Assembly: GCF_016862795.1 (NCBI RefSeq)
Contig: NZ_BONQ01000024.1
Coordinates: 156,319-220,318 of the forward strand
Direction of reading: 5' to 3'
Source of the DNA: Dactylosporangium siamense
Lineage (GTDB): Bacteria; Actinomycetota; Actinomycetes; Mycobacteriales; Micromonosporaceae
DNA: 64,000 nt
Positions 16,682-25,032 of the stretch are shown here, piece by piece. Below the pieces are notes generated by a model. The model did no database searches, was not told the origin of the DNA, and was given only the letters and a program-made list of their open reading frames with translations. The number at the start of each line of letters is the position of its first letter. The first letter of the stretch is position 1. Both the position numbers and the translations under genes were made by a program.

Positions 16682-17878
16682 ATGCGCCTGCTCATCGTCG
16701 GCGCCGGTGGCGTCGGCTCCGCCGCCGTGCGCATCCTTGCCCGGCGTTCGTTCTTCGAGACCTGCGTCGTCGCGGACTATTCCCTGGAGCGCGCGCAGGC
16801 GGGCGTCATGGACGCCCGGTTCGTCGCGGCACAGATCGATGCCTCCTCCTCGGCCGCCGTCGAGACGCTGTGCCGCTCCCTGCGGATCACCCACGTGCTC
16901 AACGCCGTCGACCCGCGGTTCGTCATGCCGATCTTCGAGGGTGCGTTCGCCGCCGGCGCGCACTACCTCGACATGGCGATGTCCCTTTCCAGACCACATC
17001 CCGACCGCCCTTATGCGGAGACCGGGGTGAAGCTCGGCGACGAGCAGTTCGCCGCCGCCGGGCAGTGGGAGGTCGCGGACCGGCTCGCCCTCGTCGGGAT
17101 CGGCGTCGAGCCGGGGCTGTCCGACGTCTTCGCCCGGTACGCCGCCGACGAGCTCTTCTCGGAGGTGCACGAGATCGGCGTGCGCGACGGCGCGAACCTC
17201 GTCGTCGAGGGCTACGACTTCGCGCCGTCCTTCTCCATCTGGACGACGATCGAGGAGTGCCTGAACCCACCGGTCATCTGGGAGCGGGAGCGCGGCTGGT
17301 ACACCACCGAGCCCTTCTCGGAGCCGGAGGTCTTCGACTTCCCGGAGGGCATCGGCCCGGTCGAGTGCGTCAACGTGGAGCACGAGGAGGTCCTGCTCAT
17401 CCCGCGCTGGGTCAGCAGCGACCGGGTCACGTTCAAGTACGGCCTCGGCGACGAGTTCATCGACGTGCTCAAGACCCTGCACAAGCTGGGCCTCGACTCG
17501 ACCCGCAAGATCCGGGTCGGCGGGGTGGAGGTCGCGCCGCGGGACGTGGTCGCCGCCTGCCTGCCCGACCCGGCCGGCCTGGGCGACCGCATGCACGGCA
17601 AGACCTGCGCGGGCACGCTGGTGACCGGTCTGGACAAGTCAGGCGCACCACGAAAAACATATCTTTATCACGTTGTCGACAACGCCTGGTCGATGCGCGA
17701 GTACGGCTCCCAGGCGGTCGTGTGGCAGACGGCGATCAACCCGGTCGTCGCGCTGGAGCTCCTGGCGTCCGGCGCCTGGGAGGGGCGCGGCGTGCTCGGG
17801 CCGGAGGCGCTGCCGCCGAAGCCGTTCCTGGAGTTGCTCACCGCATACGGCTCGCCCTGGGGTATGCAGGAAAAATGA
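16682..17878 (+). CDS. Saccharopine dehydrogenase-like NAD(P)-binding protein, polyamine context
   Basis: A 398-residue member of the saccharopine dehydrogenase/homospermidine synthase/carboxynorspermidine dehydrogenase superfamily. The N-terminal Rossmann motif is LLIVGAGGVGSAAVRIL, followed by HVLNAVDPRFVMPIFEGAFAAGAHYLDMA, a segment conserved in the superfamily. The C-terminal half carries GYDFAPSFSIWTTIEEC and DNAWSMREYGSQAVVWQTAI. It lies between the polyamine permease gene (1-bp gap) and agmatinase (ATGA overlap). Enzymes of this family make or break secondary amines, so oxidative cleavage or formation of a carboxy-polyamine is a reasonable hypothesis. The actual reaction is unknown. 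Confidence 0.85.
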   Translation: MRLLIVGAGGVGSAAVRILARRSFFETCVVADYSLERAQAGVMDARFVAAQIDASSSAAVETLCRSLRITHVLNAVDPRFVMPIFEGAFAAGAHYLDMAMSLSRPHPDRPYAETGVKLGDEQFAAAGQWEVADRLALVGIGVEPGLSDVFARYAADELFSEVHEIGVRDGANLVVEGYDFAPSFSIWTTIEECLNPPVIWERERGWYTTEPFSEPEVFDFPEGIGPVECVNVEHEEVLLIPRWVSSDRVTFKYGLGDEFIDVLKTLHKLGLDSTRKIRVGGVEVAPRDVVAACLPDPAGLGDRMHGKTCAGTLVTGLDKSGAPRKTYLYHVVDNAWSMREYGSQAVVWQTAINPVVALELLASGAWEGRGVLGPEALPPKPFLELLTAYGSPWGMQEK

Positions 17879-18867
17879 CGCGATATGGGCCGATGTACGG
17901 CCCCGACATCACGTTCCTCGGCGTGCCACCCTGCGACCTGGCGGAACTCCCTGACGCCGACGTGGTCATCCTCGGCGCGCCGTTCGACGGTGGCACCTCG
18001 CACCGCCCGGGGACCCGCTTCGGCCCGGGCGCCATCCGGCAGGCCTGCTACCTCGCCCACGACGGCTCCCGCCCGTCCCTGGCGATGCGCGTCGACCCGC
18101 TGCGGGACCTGCGCGTGCACGACGCCGGTGACGTCGAGATGTTCTCCGGCGACGCGGCCGGCTCGGTGCGCAAGCTCGAAGAGGCGGTGCACACGATCGC
18201 GGCCACCGGCGCGATCCCGGTGATCCTCGGCGGCGACCACACCATCGCCTGGCCGGACGCCACCGGCGTGGCCAGGCACGTCGGGCACGGCCGGGTGTCG
18301 ATGGTCCACTTCGACGCGCACGCGGACACCGGCGACACTGAGTTCGGCTCGCTGGTCGGCCACGGCCAGCCGATGCGCCGCCTGATCGAGTCCGGCGCCG
18401 TGCGCGGCGACCGCTTCCTGCAGCTGGGCCTGCGCGGGTACTGGCCGGGCCCGGAGACGCTCGACTGGATGGCCGGGCAGCGGATGCGGTCCTACGAGAT
18501 GACCGAGATCGTCGCCCGGGGCCTGGACGAGTGCCTGACCGAGGCGTTCACGATCGCGACCGACGAGTGCGACGGCGTCTTCCTCTCCGTCGACGTGGAC
18601 GTGGTCGACCCGGGCATGGCACCCGGCACCGGCACCCCGGAGCCCGGCGGCCTCACCTCGCGGCAGCTCCTCGACGCCGTCCGGCGCTGCTGTTACGAGC
18701 TGCCGATCGTGGGTGTCGACGTGGTCGAGGTGTCGCCACCCTACGACCACGCCGAGATCACCGCGTACCTCGCCAACCGGGTCGTGCTCGAAGCGCTGTC
18801 GGCCATCGCGCGCCGCCGCCGCGGCGATCCCTGGGACCCCCGCCAGCCCCTACTGCAGGGCCGCTAG
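17875..18867 (+). CDS. speB: Agmatinase / ureohydrolase family enzyme
   Basis: A 330-residue binuclear-manganese ureohydrolase, probably hydrolysing agmatine to putrescine and urea. Metal-ligand motifs are GGDHT (near residue 118), HFDAHADTGD (near 147) and SVDVDVVDPGMAPGTGTPEP (near 239). PFDGGTSHRPGTRFGPGAIR near residue 37 is typical of agmatinases. The start overlaps the previous stop (ATGA). The last gene of the transporter operon; its final 18 bp overlap the convergent DUF779 gene. Guanidinobutyrase or another guanidino-amine hydrolase cannot be excluded. Confidence 0.92.
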   Translation: MTRYGPMYGPDITFLGVPPCDLAELPDADVVILGAPFDGGTSHRPGTRFGPGAIRQACYLAHDGSRPSLAMRVDPLRDLRVHDAGDVEMFSGDAAGSVRKLEEAVHTIAATGAIPVILGGDHTIAWPDATGVARHVGHGRVSMVHFDAHADTGDTEFGSLVGHGQPMRRLIESGAVRGDRFLQLGLRGYWPGPETLDWMAGQRMRSYEMTEIVARGLDECLTEAFTIATDECDGVFLSVDVDVVDPGMAPGTGTPEPGGLTSRQLLDAVRRCCYELPIVGVDVVEVSPPYDHAEITAYLANRVVLEALSAIARRRRGDPWDPRQPLLQGR

Positions 18868-19218
18868 CTCCTCCGCCGTCAGCAGCCGGGAGCGGATCAG
18901 GAACCGCACGCCCTCCGGGGCCTCCAGCGAGAAGCCGGAGCCCCGGCCCGGCACCACGTCCACCGTGAGGTGGGTGTGCTTCCACAGCTCGAACTGCGAC
19001 TTCGACATCCAGAACGTGACCGGCTCGGCGACGCCGTCGACGCGCAGCGACTCCAGCAGGACGTCGGAGGAGCCGGTGCGAAACTCGCCCTCCAGGTAGC
19101 ACATCGGGGAGCTGCCGTCGCAGCAGCCGCCGGACTGGTGGAACATCAGCGGGCCGTGCGCGCCCCGCAGCGACCGGATGAGGTCGGCCGCCGCGGGAGT
19201 GACGTCGACGCGGGCCAT
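18850..19218 (-). CDS. DUF779 domain-containing protein
   Basis: A 122-residue protein with the DUF779 signature: LMFHQSGGCCDGSSPMCY (Cys-rich, near residue 26) and FELWKHTHLTVDVVPGRGSGFSLE. Its function is unknown. The family is repeatedly found next to an aldehyde dehydrogenase, as in Rv0458-Rv0459; here it follows one by 2 bp in the same direction, so it probably assists or depends on that enzyme. The clustered Cys residues could bind metal. Confidence 0.88.
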   Translation of the reverse strand: MARVDVTPAAADLIRSLRGAHGPLMFHQSGGCCDGSSPMCYLEGEFRTGSSDVLLESLRVDGVAEPVTFWMSKSQFELWKHTHLTVDVVPGRGSGFSLEAPEGVRFLIRSRLLTAEELAALQ

Positions 19219-19220
19219 CT

Positions 19221-20744
19221 CTAGAAGAACCCGAGCTTGTTCGGGGAGTAGCTGACCAGGAGGTTCTTGGTCTGCTGGTAGTGCTCCAGCATCATCTTGT
19301 GGTTCTCCCGGCCGATGCCGGACTGCTTGTAGCCGCCGAACGCGGCGTGCGCCGGGTACGCGTGGTAGCAGTTGGTCCACACCCGGCCGGCCTGGATCGC
19401 GCGCCCCGCCCGGTAGGCGGTGTTCGTGTCCCGGGTCCAGACGCCGGCGCCCAGCCCGTACAGGGTGTCGTTGGCGATCTTGATCGCGTCGGCGAAGTCC
19501 GCGAACGACGTCACCGACACCACCGGGCCGAAGATCTCCTCCTGGAAGATCCGCATCGCGTTGTCGCCCTCGAAGACGGTCGGCTGGACGTAGTAGCCGC
19601 CCGCGAGCTCCCCGCCCAGGTCGGCCCGCTCGCCGCCGGTGAGGACCTTCGCGCCCTCCTGCCGGCCGATGTCGAGGTACGACAGGATCTTCTCCAGCTG
19701 GTCGTTGGAGGCCTGCGCGCCGATCATCGTGTCGGTGTCCAGGGGATGCCCCTGCTTGATGGCGTCGACCCGGTCCACGGCGGCGGCCATGAAGTCGGCG
19801 TAGTGCCCCTGCTGCACGAGGGCCCGCGACGGGCAGGTGCAGACCTCGCCCTGGTTGAGCGCGAACATCGCGAAGCCTTCGAGGGCCTTGTCGAAGAACG
19901 CGTCGTTGGCGGTGCTCACGTCGTCGAAGAAGATGTTCGGCGACTTGCCGCCGAGTTCGAGGGTGACGGGTTTGATGTTCTCGGAGGCGTACTGCATGAT
20001 CAGCCGCCCGGTCGTGGTCTCGCCGGTGAAGGCGACCTTGGCGACCCGCGGGCTGCTGGCCAGGGGCTTGCCGGCCTCGACGCCGAAGCCGTTGACGATG
20101 TTGACCACGCCGGCCGGGAGCAGGTCGGCGATGAGCCCCATCCAGACGTGGATCGAGGCGGGGGTCTGCTCGGCGGGCTTGAGCACGACGCAGTTGCCGG
20201 CGGCGAGGGCGGGCGCCAGCTTCCACGTCGCCATCAGGATCGGGAAGTTCCACGGGATGATCTGGGCGACGACGCCGAGCGGCTCGTGGAAGTGATACGC
20301 GACGGTGTCGTCGTCGAGCTCGCCGAGGCTGCCCTCCTGGGCCCGGATCGCGCCGGCGAAGTAGCGGAAGTGGTCGATCGCGAGGGGGATGTCGGCGGCC
20401 AGGGTCTCCCGGACCGGCTTGCCGTTCTCCCACGTCTCCGCGACGGCGAGAAGCTCGAGGTTGGCCTCCATCCGGTCGGCGATCCTGTTGAGGATGTTGG
20501 CCCGGTCGGCGACGGAGGTGCGGCCCCACGCGTCGGCGGCGCCGTGCGCGGCGTCGAGGGCGGCCTCGACGTCCTCGGCGGTGCCCCGGGCGATCTCGCA
20601 GAAGGTCTCGCCGGTGACGGGGGAGGGGTTCTCGAAATACTGACCGCGGGCGGGCTTGACGTACTCGCCGCCGATCCAGTGGTCGTACCGGGGCTGGAAG
20701 GTCACCAGGGCCCCGTCCTGGCCGGGTGCTGCGTAACGGGTCAT
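19221..20744 (-). CDS. NAD-dependent aldehyde dehydrogenase (AldA/ExaC, acetaldehyde type)
   Basis: A 507-residue aldehyde dehydrogenase. It has [20 protein letters not shown] (coenzyme-binding strand), [10 protein letters not shown] (general base Glu) and [14 protein letters not shown] (catalytic Cys near residue 301). The two cysteines in VCTC and the ending YSPNKLGFF match the acetaldehyde/chloroacetaldehyde group. Its gene lies between a GAF-domain regulator and a DUF779 gene, an arrangement associated with alcohol and aldehyde oxidation. It could serve aldehydes from amine breakdown, but the acetaldehyde type is more likely by sequence. Confidence 0.92.
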   Translation of the reverse strand: MTRYAAPGQDGALVTFQPRYDHWIGGEYVKPARGQYFENPSPVTGETFCEIARGTAEDVEAALDAAHGAADAWGRTSVADRANILNRIADRMEANLELLAVAETWENGKPVRETLAADIPLAIDHFRYFAGAIRAQEGSLGELDDDTVAYHFHEPLGVVAQIIPWNFPILMATWKLAPALAAGNCVVLKPAEQTPASIHVWMGLIADLLPAGVVNIVNGFGVEAGKPLASSPRVAKVAFTGETTTGRLIMQYASENIKPVTLELGGKSPNIFFDDVSTANDAFFDKALEGFAMFALNQGEVCTCPSRALVQQGHYADFMAAAVDRVDAIKQGHPLDTDTMIGAQASNDQLEKILSYLDIGRQEGAKVLTGGERADLGGELAGGYYVQPTVFEGDNAMRIFQEEIFGPVVSVTSFADFADAIKIANDTLYGLGAGVWTRDTNTAYRAGRAIQAGRVWTNCYHAYPAHAAFGGYKQSGIGRENHKMMLEHYQQTKNLLVSYSPNKLGFF

Positions 20745-20753
20745 GCCCGGACG

Positions 20754-22025
20754 TTAATTACGGGAACGTTGCATCCACGTTGCGTCCGGCGGCGCGTACT
20801 CGTCGGCCAGCTGCTGGACCCGGTCGAGGGCCATCGCGGCGCGTGGCGAGCCGGCCGGCAGCGCCGTCGCCAGGGCCTCCCACATCCACAGGTCGTCCGA
20901 GCCCCAGGGGGCGCGGGTCCAGGCGTCGAGGAGGGCCGGGTCGTGCGAGGCGCGCACGGCGGCCCGCAGCTGCCCCTCGACGAGCCGCCGCAGCCGGACG
21001 ATCCCCGGCGCGTCGGAGCCGGGCAGGAGGGGGCCGTTGTACGCCCGCAGCGCCGCCGGCACGTCGCCGCGCCGCAACAGTGCGGTGACGTCCTGGAAGT
21101 CCGCCGTCACCGGCTCCTGCAGCCGGTACGGCCGCGACGACAGCAGCGGCCCGAGGATCCGCCGCAGCCTGGACAGTTCGGCCCGGATGGTCACCGGGTT
21201 CACGGCGTCCCCGTAGAGCTCCAGCCCGAGCTGGTCGCCGGTGAGCCCTTCCGGGTGCTGGAGCAGCAGGGCCAGCAGCTCGCTGTGCCGGCGGCCGAGC
21301 TTCAGGGCCTTCCCGCGGACGGTCAGCCTGCCCTCGTCCCGGCCGAGCGAGGCGAAATGGCCCGCGTGCGTCGCCGGGAGGGTGGCCAGGTGCGCCTCGG
21401 CGGCGCGGGCGGTCGCCTGCACCAGGGCCAGGCTGTGCGGATTGGCCAGGTGGTCACCGCCGGTGACGTCGATCGCGCCGAGCAGCAGCCCGGTGTGCGG
21501 GTCGTGGATCGGCGCGGCCGAGCACGTCCACCGCTGGGCCCGCCGGCTGAAGTGCTCGGTCGCGAAGATCTGCACCGCGTGGTCGACGGCGACGGCGGTC
21601 CCGGGCGCGTTCGTGCCGGCGTGCGCCTCGTCCCAGTGCGCCCCGGCGACGAAGTTCATCGACTCGGCCTGGCGCAGCACGCTGCCGTGCCCCTCGACCC
21701 ACAGCAGCCGCCCGCGCGCGTCGCAGATCGCCATGAGATGGTCGCCGTCCTCGGCGATGCTGCCGAGCAGGTCCCGAAACAGCGGCAGGGTGTGCCGCAG
21801 CGGGTGGGTGGCCCGGTAGTCCTCCAGCGAGTCCAGGTCCACGGGGGCGGCGGCGTCGGGGTCCAGGTGCGCCGCGGCGCTGCGCTGCCACGACTCGGCC
21901 ACGACGCTGCGCACGTCGGTGACGGTGCCCGTGCCGGCCAGGAACGCGTCGTGGGCGGCGCCCATCTGGCGGATCCGTTCCCCGGGGTCGGCACCGGCGC
22001 GCAGCGCCAACCAGGGATTCCGCAT
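20754..22025 (-). CDS. GAF-domain transcriptional regulator with winged-helix C-terminus
   Basis: A 423-residue regulator, probably sensing aldehyde or alcohol and controlling the aldehyde dehydrogenase 9 bp downstream. The N-terminus (VVAESWQRS, HPLRHTLPLFRDLL) and the GAF domain (HLMAICDARGRLLWVEG to LLLGAIDVTGG, about residues 95-215) resemble AcoR-type activators. There is no AAA+ ATPase module or Fis helix-turn-helix. Residues about 235-300 (LTVRGKALKLGRRHSELLALL, GLTGDQLGLELYG, TIRAELSRLRRIL) look like an OmpR-type winged helix, so it should work with ordinary sigma-70 promoters. The family is common in actinobacteria. Confidence 0.85.
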   Translation of the reverse strand: MRNPWLALRAGADPGERIRQMGAAHDAFLAGTGTVTDVRSVVAESWQRSAAAHLDPDAAAPVDLDSLEDYRATHPLRHTLPLFRDLLGSIAEDGDHLMAICDARGRLLWVEGHGSVLRQAESMNFVAGAHWDEAHAGTNAPGTAVAVDHAVQIFATEHFSRRAQRWTCSAAPIHDPHTGLLLGAIDVTGGDHLANPHSLALVQATARAAEAHLATLPATHAGHFASLGRDEGRLTVRGKALKLGRRHSELLALLLQHPEGLTGDQLGLELYGDAVNPVTIRAELSRLRRILGPLLSSRPYRLQEPVTADFQDVTALLRRGDVPAALRAYNGPLLPGSDAPGIVRLRRLVEGQLRAAVRASHDPALLDAWTRAPWGSDDLWMWEALATALPAGSPRAAMALDRVQQLADEYAPPDATWMQRSRN

Positions 22026-22169
22026 GCCCCATAGTGACCCCGGTCACGCATGATCCGCCAGTGCCCGAGGGACTGCCAATACGATGAGCGCATGAGTGCG
22101 GAGACCGTCGGCGCGCACATGCCTTGGATCGTGACGCTCGAGCACATCGTCACGACCTGGCCTGAACGA

Positions 22170-22198
22170 GGTGCCCCGGCTTTCGCGGCCAGGGCACC
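22170..22198. terminator. Stem-loop in the gap between the GAF regulator and gabT
   Basis: GGTGCCC (22170-22176) and GGGCACC (22192-22198) form a 7-bp stem around a 15-nt GC-rich loop. It lies just after the gabT stop on the minus strand and may end that transcript. The rest of the 180-bp gap holds the regulator's promoter region and a leaderless-type promoter with a short open frame on the plus strand (22080-22295). Confidence 0.5.
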
Positions 22199-22204
22199 CC
22201 ACCT

Positions 22205-23485
22205 TCAGAGCACTGACTCCAGCGCGTCGAGGGCGCGGGTCAGGGTCTCGTCGTCCATGACCAGCGGGGGCAGGAAGCGGATCACGTTGCCGTAGGTGCC
22301 GCAGGTGAGCAGCAGCAGCCCGGCCTGGTGCGCCGCCTTCTGGATCGCCGCGGTTCTCGCCGGGTCCGGGGTGGGACCGCTGGCGCCGGAGGCGCCGGGC
22401 ACGACGATCTCCAGGGCCAGCATGGCGCCCCGGCCACGGACCTCGCCGATGAACGGGTGCGTGGCGGCGAGGGATTCCAGCCTGGGCCGCAGGACCGACT
22501 CGATCCGTCGCGCCGCCGCGGCCAGGTCGAGCTCCCGCATCGTCTCGATCGAGGCGAGCGCGGCCGCGCAGGCGATCGGGTTGCCCCCGTACGTGCCGCC
22601 GAGGCCGCCGACGTGCACCGCGTCCATCAGCTCGGCCCGGCCGGTCACCCCGGCGAGCGGCAGGCCGCCGGCGATGCCCTTCGCGGTGGTGATCAGGTCC
22701 GGTTCGACGCCCTCGTGCGTGCTGGCGAACCAGTCGCCGGTGCGGCAGAACCCGGTCTGGATCTCGTCGGCGACGAACAGCGCACCGGACGCGCGGGCCC
22801 ACGCGGCGATCGCCGGCAGGAACCCGGGCGCGGGCACGATGAAGCCGCCCTCGCCCTGGATCGGCTCGATCAGCACCGCGGCGACCTGATCGGCGCCGAC
22901 CTGCTTCTCGATCATGCCGATGGCGAGGGCCGCCGCGTCGGCGCCGGGCAGCCCGTCGCGGAACGGATACGACATCGGCACCCGGTAGATCTCACCGGCG
23001 AACGGGCCGAAACCGTGCTTGTAGGGCATCGCCTTCGCGGTCAGGGCCATCGTGAGGTTGGTGCGGCCGTGGTACGCGTGGTCGAACACCACGACCGCCT
23101 GCCGCCCGGTCGCGTGCCGGGCGATCTTCACCGCGTTCTCGACGGCCTCGGCGCCGGAGTTGAACAGCGCCGAGCGCTTCTCGAACGTGCCCGGGGTGAG
23201 CGCGTTGAGCTGCTCGCACACGGCGACGTAGCTCTCGTACGGCGCGATCATGAAGCAGGTGTGGGTGAAGCGCTCGACCTGCCGCCGCACCGCCTCGACG
23301 ACGCGAGGCGAGGCGTTGCCGACGTTGGTGACGGCGATACCGGCCGCCAGGTCGATCCACTCCCGGCCGTCCACGTCGGTCAGCGTGCCGCCCGACGCGT
23401 GGTCCACGTACGACGTGATCATGCTGCCGACCCCGCGGGCGACCGCCGCGGTCCGGCGCTTGTGGATGTCCTCAGAGGCATTCAT
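22205..23485 (-). CDS. gabT: 4-aminobutyrate aminotransferase
   Basis: A 426-residue class III aminotransferase that converts GABA and 2-oxoglutarate to succinate semialdehyde and glutamate. It has FNSGAEAVENAVKIAR (phosphate loop), LFVADEIQTGFCRTG (Asp to pyridine N) and LITTAKGIAGGLPLAG with the Schiff-base Lys near residue 269. VLIEPIQGEGGFIVP and GGTYGGNPIACAAALA are GabT-like. It follows patD by 10 bp in the same operon. Product and neighbours place it after 4-aminobutanal oxidation. Confidence 0.92.
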   Translation of the reverse strand: MNASEDIHKRRTAAVARGVGSMITSYVDHASGGTLTDVDGREWIDLAAGIAVTNVGNASPRVVEAVRRQVERFTHTCFMIAPYESYVAVCEQLNALTPGTFEKRSALFNSGAEAVENAVKIARHATGRQAVVVFDHAYHGRTNLTMALTAKAMPYKHGFGPFAGEIYRVPMSYPFRDGLPGADAAALAIGMIEKQVGADQVAAVLIEPIQGEGGFIVPAPGFLPAIAAWARASGALFVADEIQTGFCRTGDWFASTHEGVEPDLITTAKGIAGGLPLAGVTGRAELMDAVHVGGLGGTYGGNPIACAAALASIETMRELDLAAAARRIESVLRPRLESLAATHPFIGEVRGRGAMLALEIVVPGASGASGPTPDPARTAAIQKAAHQAGLLLLTCGTYGNVIRFLPPLVMDDETLTRALDALESVL

Positions 23486-23495
23486 CAGGCGCCCA

Positions 23496-24926
23496 TCACA
23501 GGTCGATGTTGTGCATGACGTGCTTGATCCGGGTGTAGTCCTCCAGCCCGTACATGGACAGGTCCTTGCCGTAGCCGGAGGACTTGAAACCGCCGTGCGG
23601 CATCTCGGCGACGATCGGGATGTGGGCGTTGACCCACACGCAGCCGAAGTCGAGCCGGCGGGTCATCCGCATCGCCCGGCCGTGGTCCTTCGTCCAGACC
23701 GAGGAGGACAGCCCGTACTCCACGCCGTTGGCCCAGCGGACCGCCTCGTCCTCGTCGGTGAAGCGCTGCACGGTGATGACGGGTCCGAAGACCTCGTCCT
23801 GGATGATCTCGTCCTCCTGGCGCAGGCCGGACACGACGGTGGGGGAGTAGAAGTAGCCCTTGTCACCGACCCGGGCGCCGCCCGCGTTGAGCTTCGCGTG
23901 GTCGGGCAGCCGGTCCAGGAACCCGGCGACCCGGGCCAGCTGGTTGGCGTTGTTGAGCGGGCCGTAGAGCACGTCCTCGTCGTCGGGCGCGCCGGTCTTC
24001 GTCGCGGCGGCCTGCTCGGCGATCGCGGCCACGAAGTCGTCGTAGATGCCGGGGCCGGCGAGCACGCGGGTCGCCGCGGTGCAGTCCTGCCCCGCGTTGA
24101 AGTAGCCGGCGACCGCGATCGCCTCGGCGGCCGCCGCCAGGTCCGCGTCGTCGAAGACCACGACCGGTGCCTTGCCGCCGAGCTCCAGGTGGGTGCGCTT
24201 GAGCATGGGCGCGGCGGCGCCGGCCACCTCGCGGCCCGCGCGCACCGAGCCGGTGATCGACACGAACTGCGGCGTCGGGTGCGACACCAGGGCGCGGCCG
24301 GTGTCCCGGTCGCCGGTGACCACGTTGAGCACGCCCGGCGGCAGGAACTCCGCGGCCAGCTCGGCCAACAGCAGCGACGACACCGGGGTGGTGTCCGACG
24401 GCTTGAGCACGACGGTGTTGCCGGCGGCGAGGGCCGGCGCGATCTTCCAGATGGCCATCATCAGCGGGTAGTTCCACGGGGTCACCTGCGCGCAGACGCC
24501 GATCGGCTCGCGGCGCACGTAGCTGGTGTGGCCCTTCATGTACTCCCCGGCGGACTTGCCCTCCAGGACCCGGGCGGCACCGGCGAAGAAGCGGACCTGG
24601 TCGACCGCCGGGGGCAGCTCGTCGCTGGTGGTCAGGGCGCGGGGCTTGCCCGTGTTCTGGCACTCGGCGTCGATGAGCTCGGCCGCGCGGTCCTCCATGG
24701 CGTCGGCGAGCTTCAGCAGCGCCCGCTGCCGCTCCGCGGGTGTGGCGTCGCGCCACGTCTCGAACGCCTTGCTGGCCGCCTTCACCGCGCGGTCGACGTC
24801 GGCCTCGCCCGAGACCGGCGCGGAGGCGAACACCTCACCGGTCGAGGGGTCGATCAGGTCCGAATAACGGCCGTCGGCGGGCTCCACGTGGGCGCCGTCG
24901 ATGAAGTTCTGCAGTTGCTTGGTCAT
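23496..24926 (-). CDS. patD: Gamma-aminobutyraldehyde dehydrogenase
   Basis: A 476-residue NAD-dependent aldehyde dehydrogenase that would oxidise 4-aminobutanal to GABA. Motifs are QVTPWNYPLMMAIWKIAPAL, THLELGGKAPVVVFDDADL (Glu base) and FNAGQDCTAATRVL (catalytic Cys near residue 282), plus AEMPHGGFKSSGYGKDLSMY, characteristic of the aminobutyraldehyde/betaine aldehyde group. The ATG is supported by AAGGAG 8 nt upstream. First gene of the patD-gabT operon; the divergent aldehyde dehydrogenase starts 106 bp away, so the promoters share that gap. Confidence 0.92.
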   Translation of the reverse strand: MTKQLQNFIDGAHVEPADGRYSDLIDPSTGEVFASAPVSGEADVDRAVKAASKAFETWRDATPAERQRALLKLADAMEDRAAELIDAECQNTGKPRALTTSDELPPAVDQVRFFAGAARVLEGKSAGEYMKGHTSYVRREPIGVCAQVTPWNYPLMMAIWKIAPALAAGNTVVLKPSDTTPVSSLLLAELAAEFLPPGVLNVVTGDRDTGRALVSHPTPQFVSITGSVRAGREVAGAAAPMLKRTHLELGGKAPVVVFDDADLAAAAEAIAVAGYFNAGQDCTAATRVLAGPGIYDDFVAAIAEQAAATKTGAPDDEDVLYGPLNNANQLARVAGFLDRLPDHAKLNAGGARVGDKGYFYSPTVVSGLRQEDEIIQDEVFGPVITVQRFTDEDEAVRWANGVEYGLSSSVWTKDHGRAMRMTRRLDFGCVWVNAHIPIVAEMPHGGFKSSGYGKDLSMYGLEDYTRIKHVMHNIDL

Positions 24927-25019
24927 TGTCCACTCCTTTGAGTGCCGGCAGCCACATCCTTCCACCGATTCCGCAGCGCACAACCCTTTGAGCAACTGTT
25001 TCCATGCTGTGAAGCGGCG

Positions 25020-25025
25020 TAGGCT
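25020..25025 (+). promoter_or_regulatory. Leaderless -10 element TAGGCT for the aldehyde dehydrogenase at 25033
   Basis: TAGGCT is followed by 7 nt and GTG at 25033. The in-frame ATG at 25027 is only 1 nt from the hexamer and so cannot be the start of this transcript. Confidence 0.5.
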
Positions 25026-25032
25026 GATGGTT

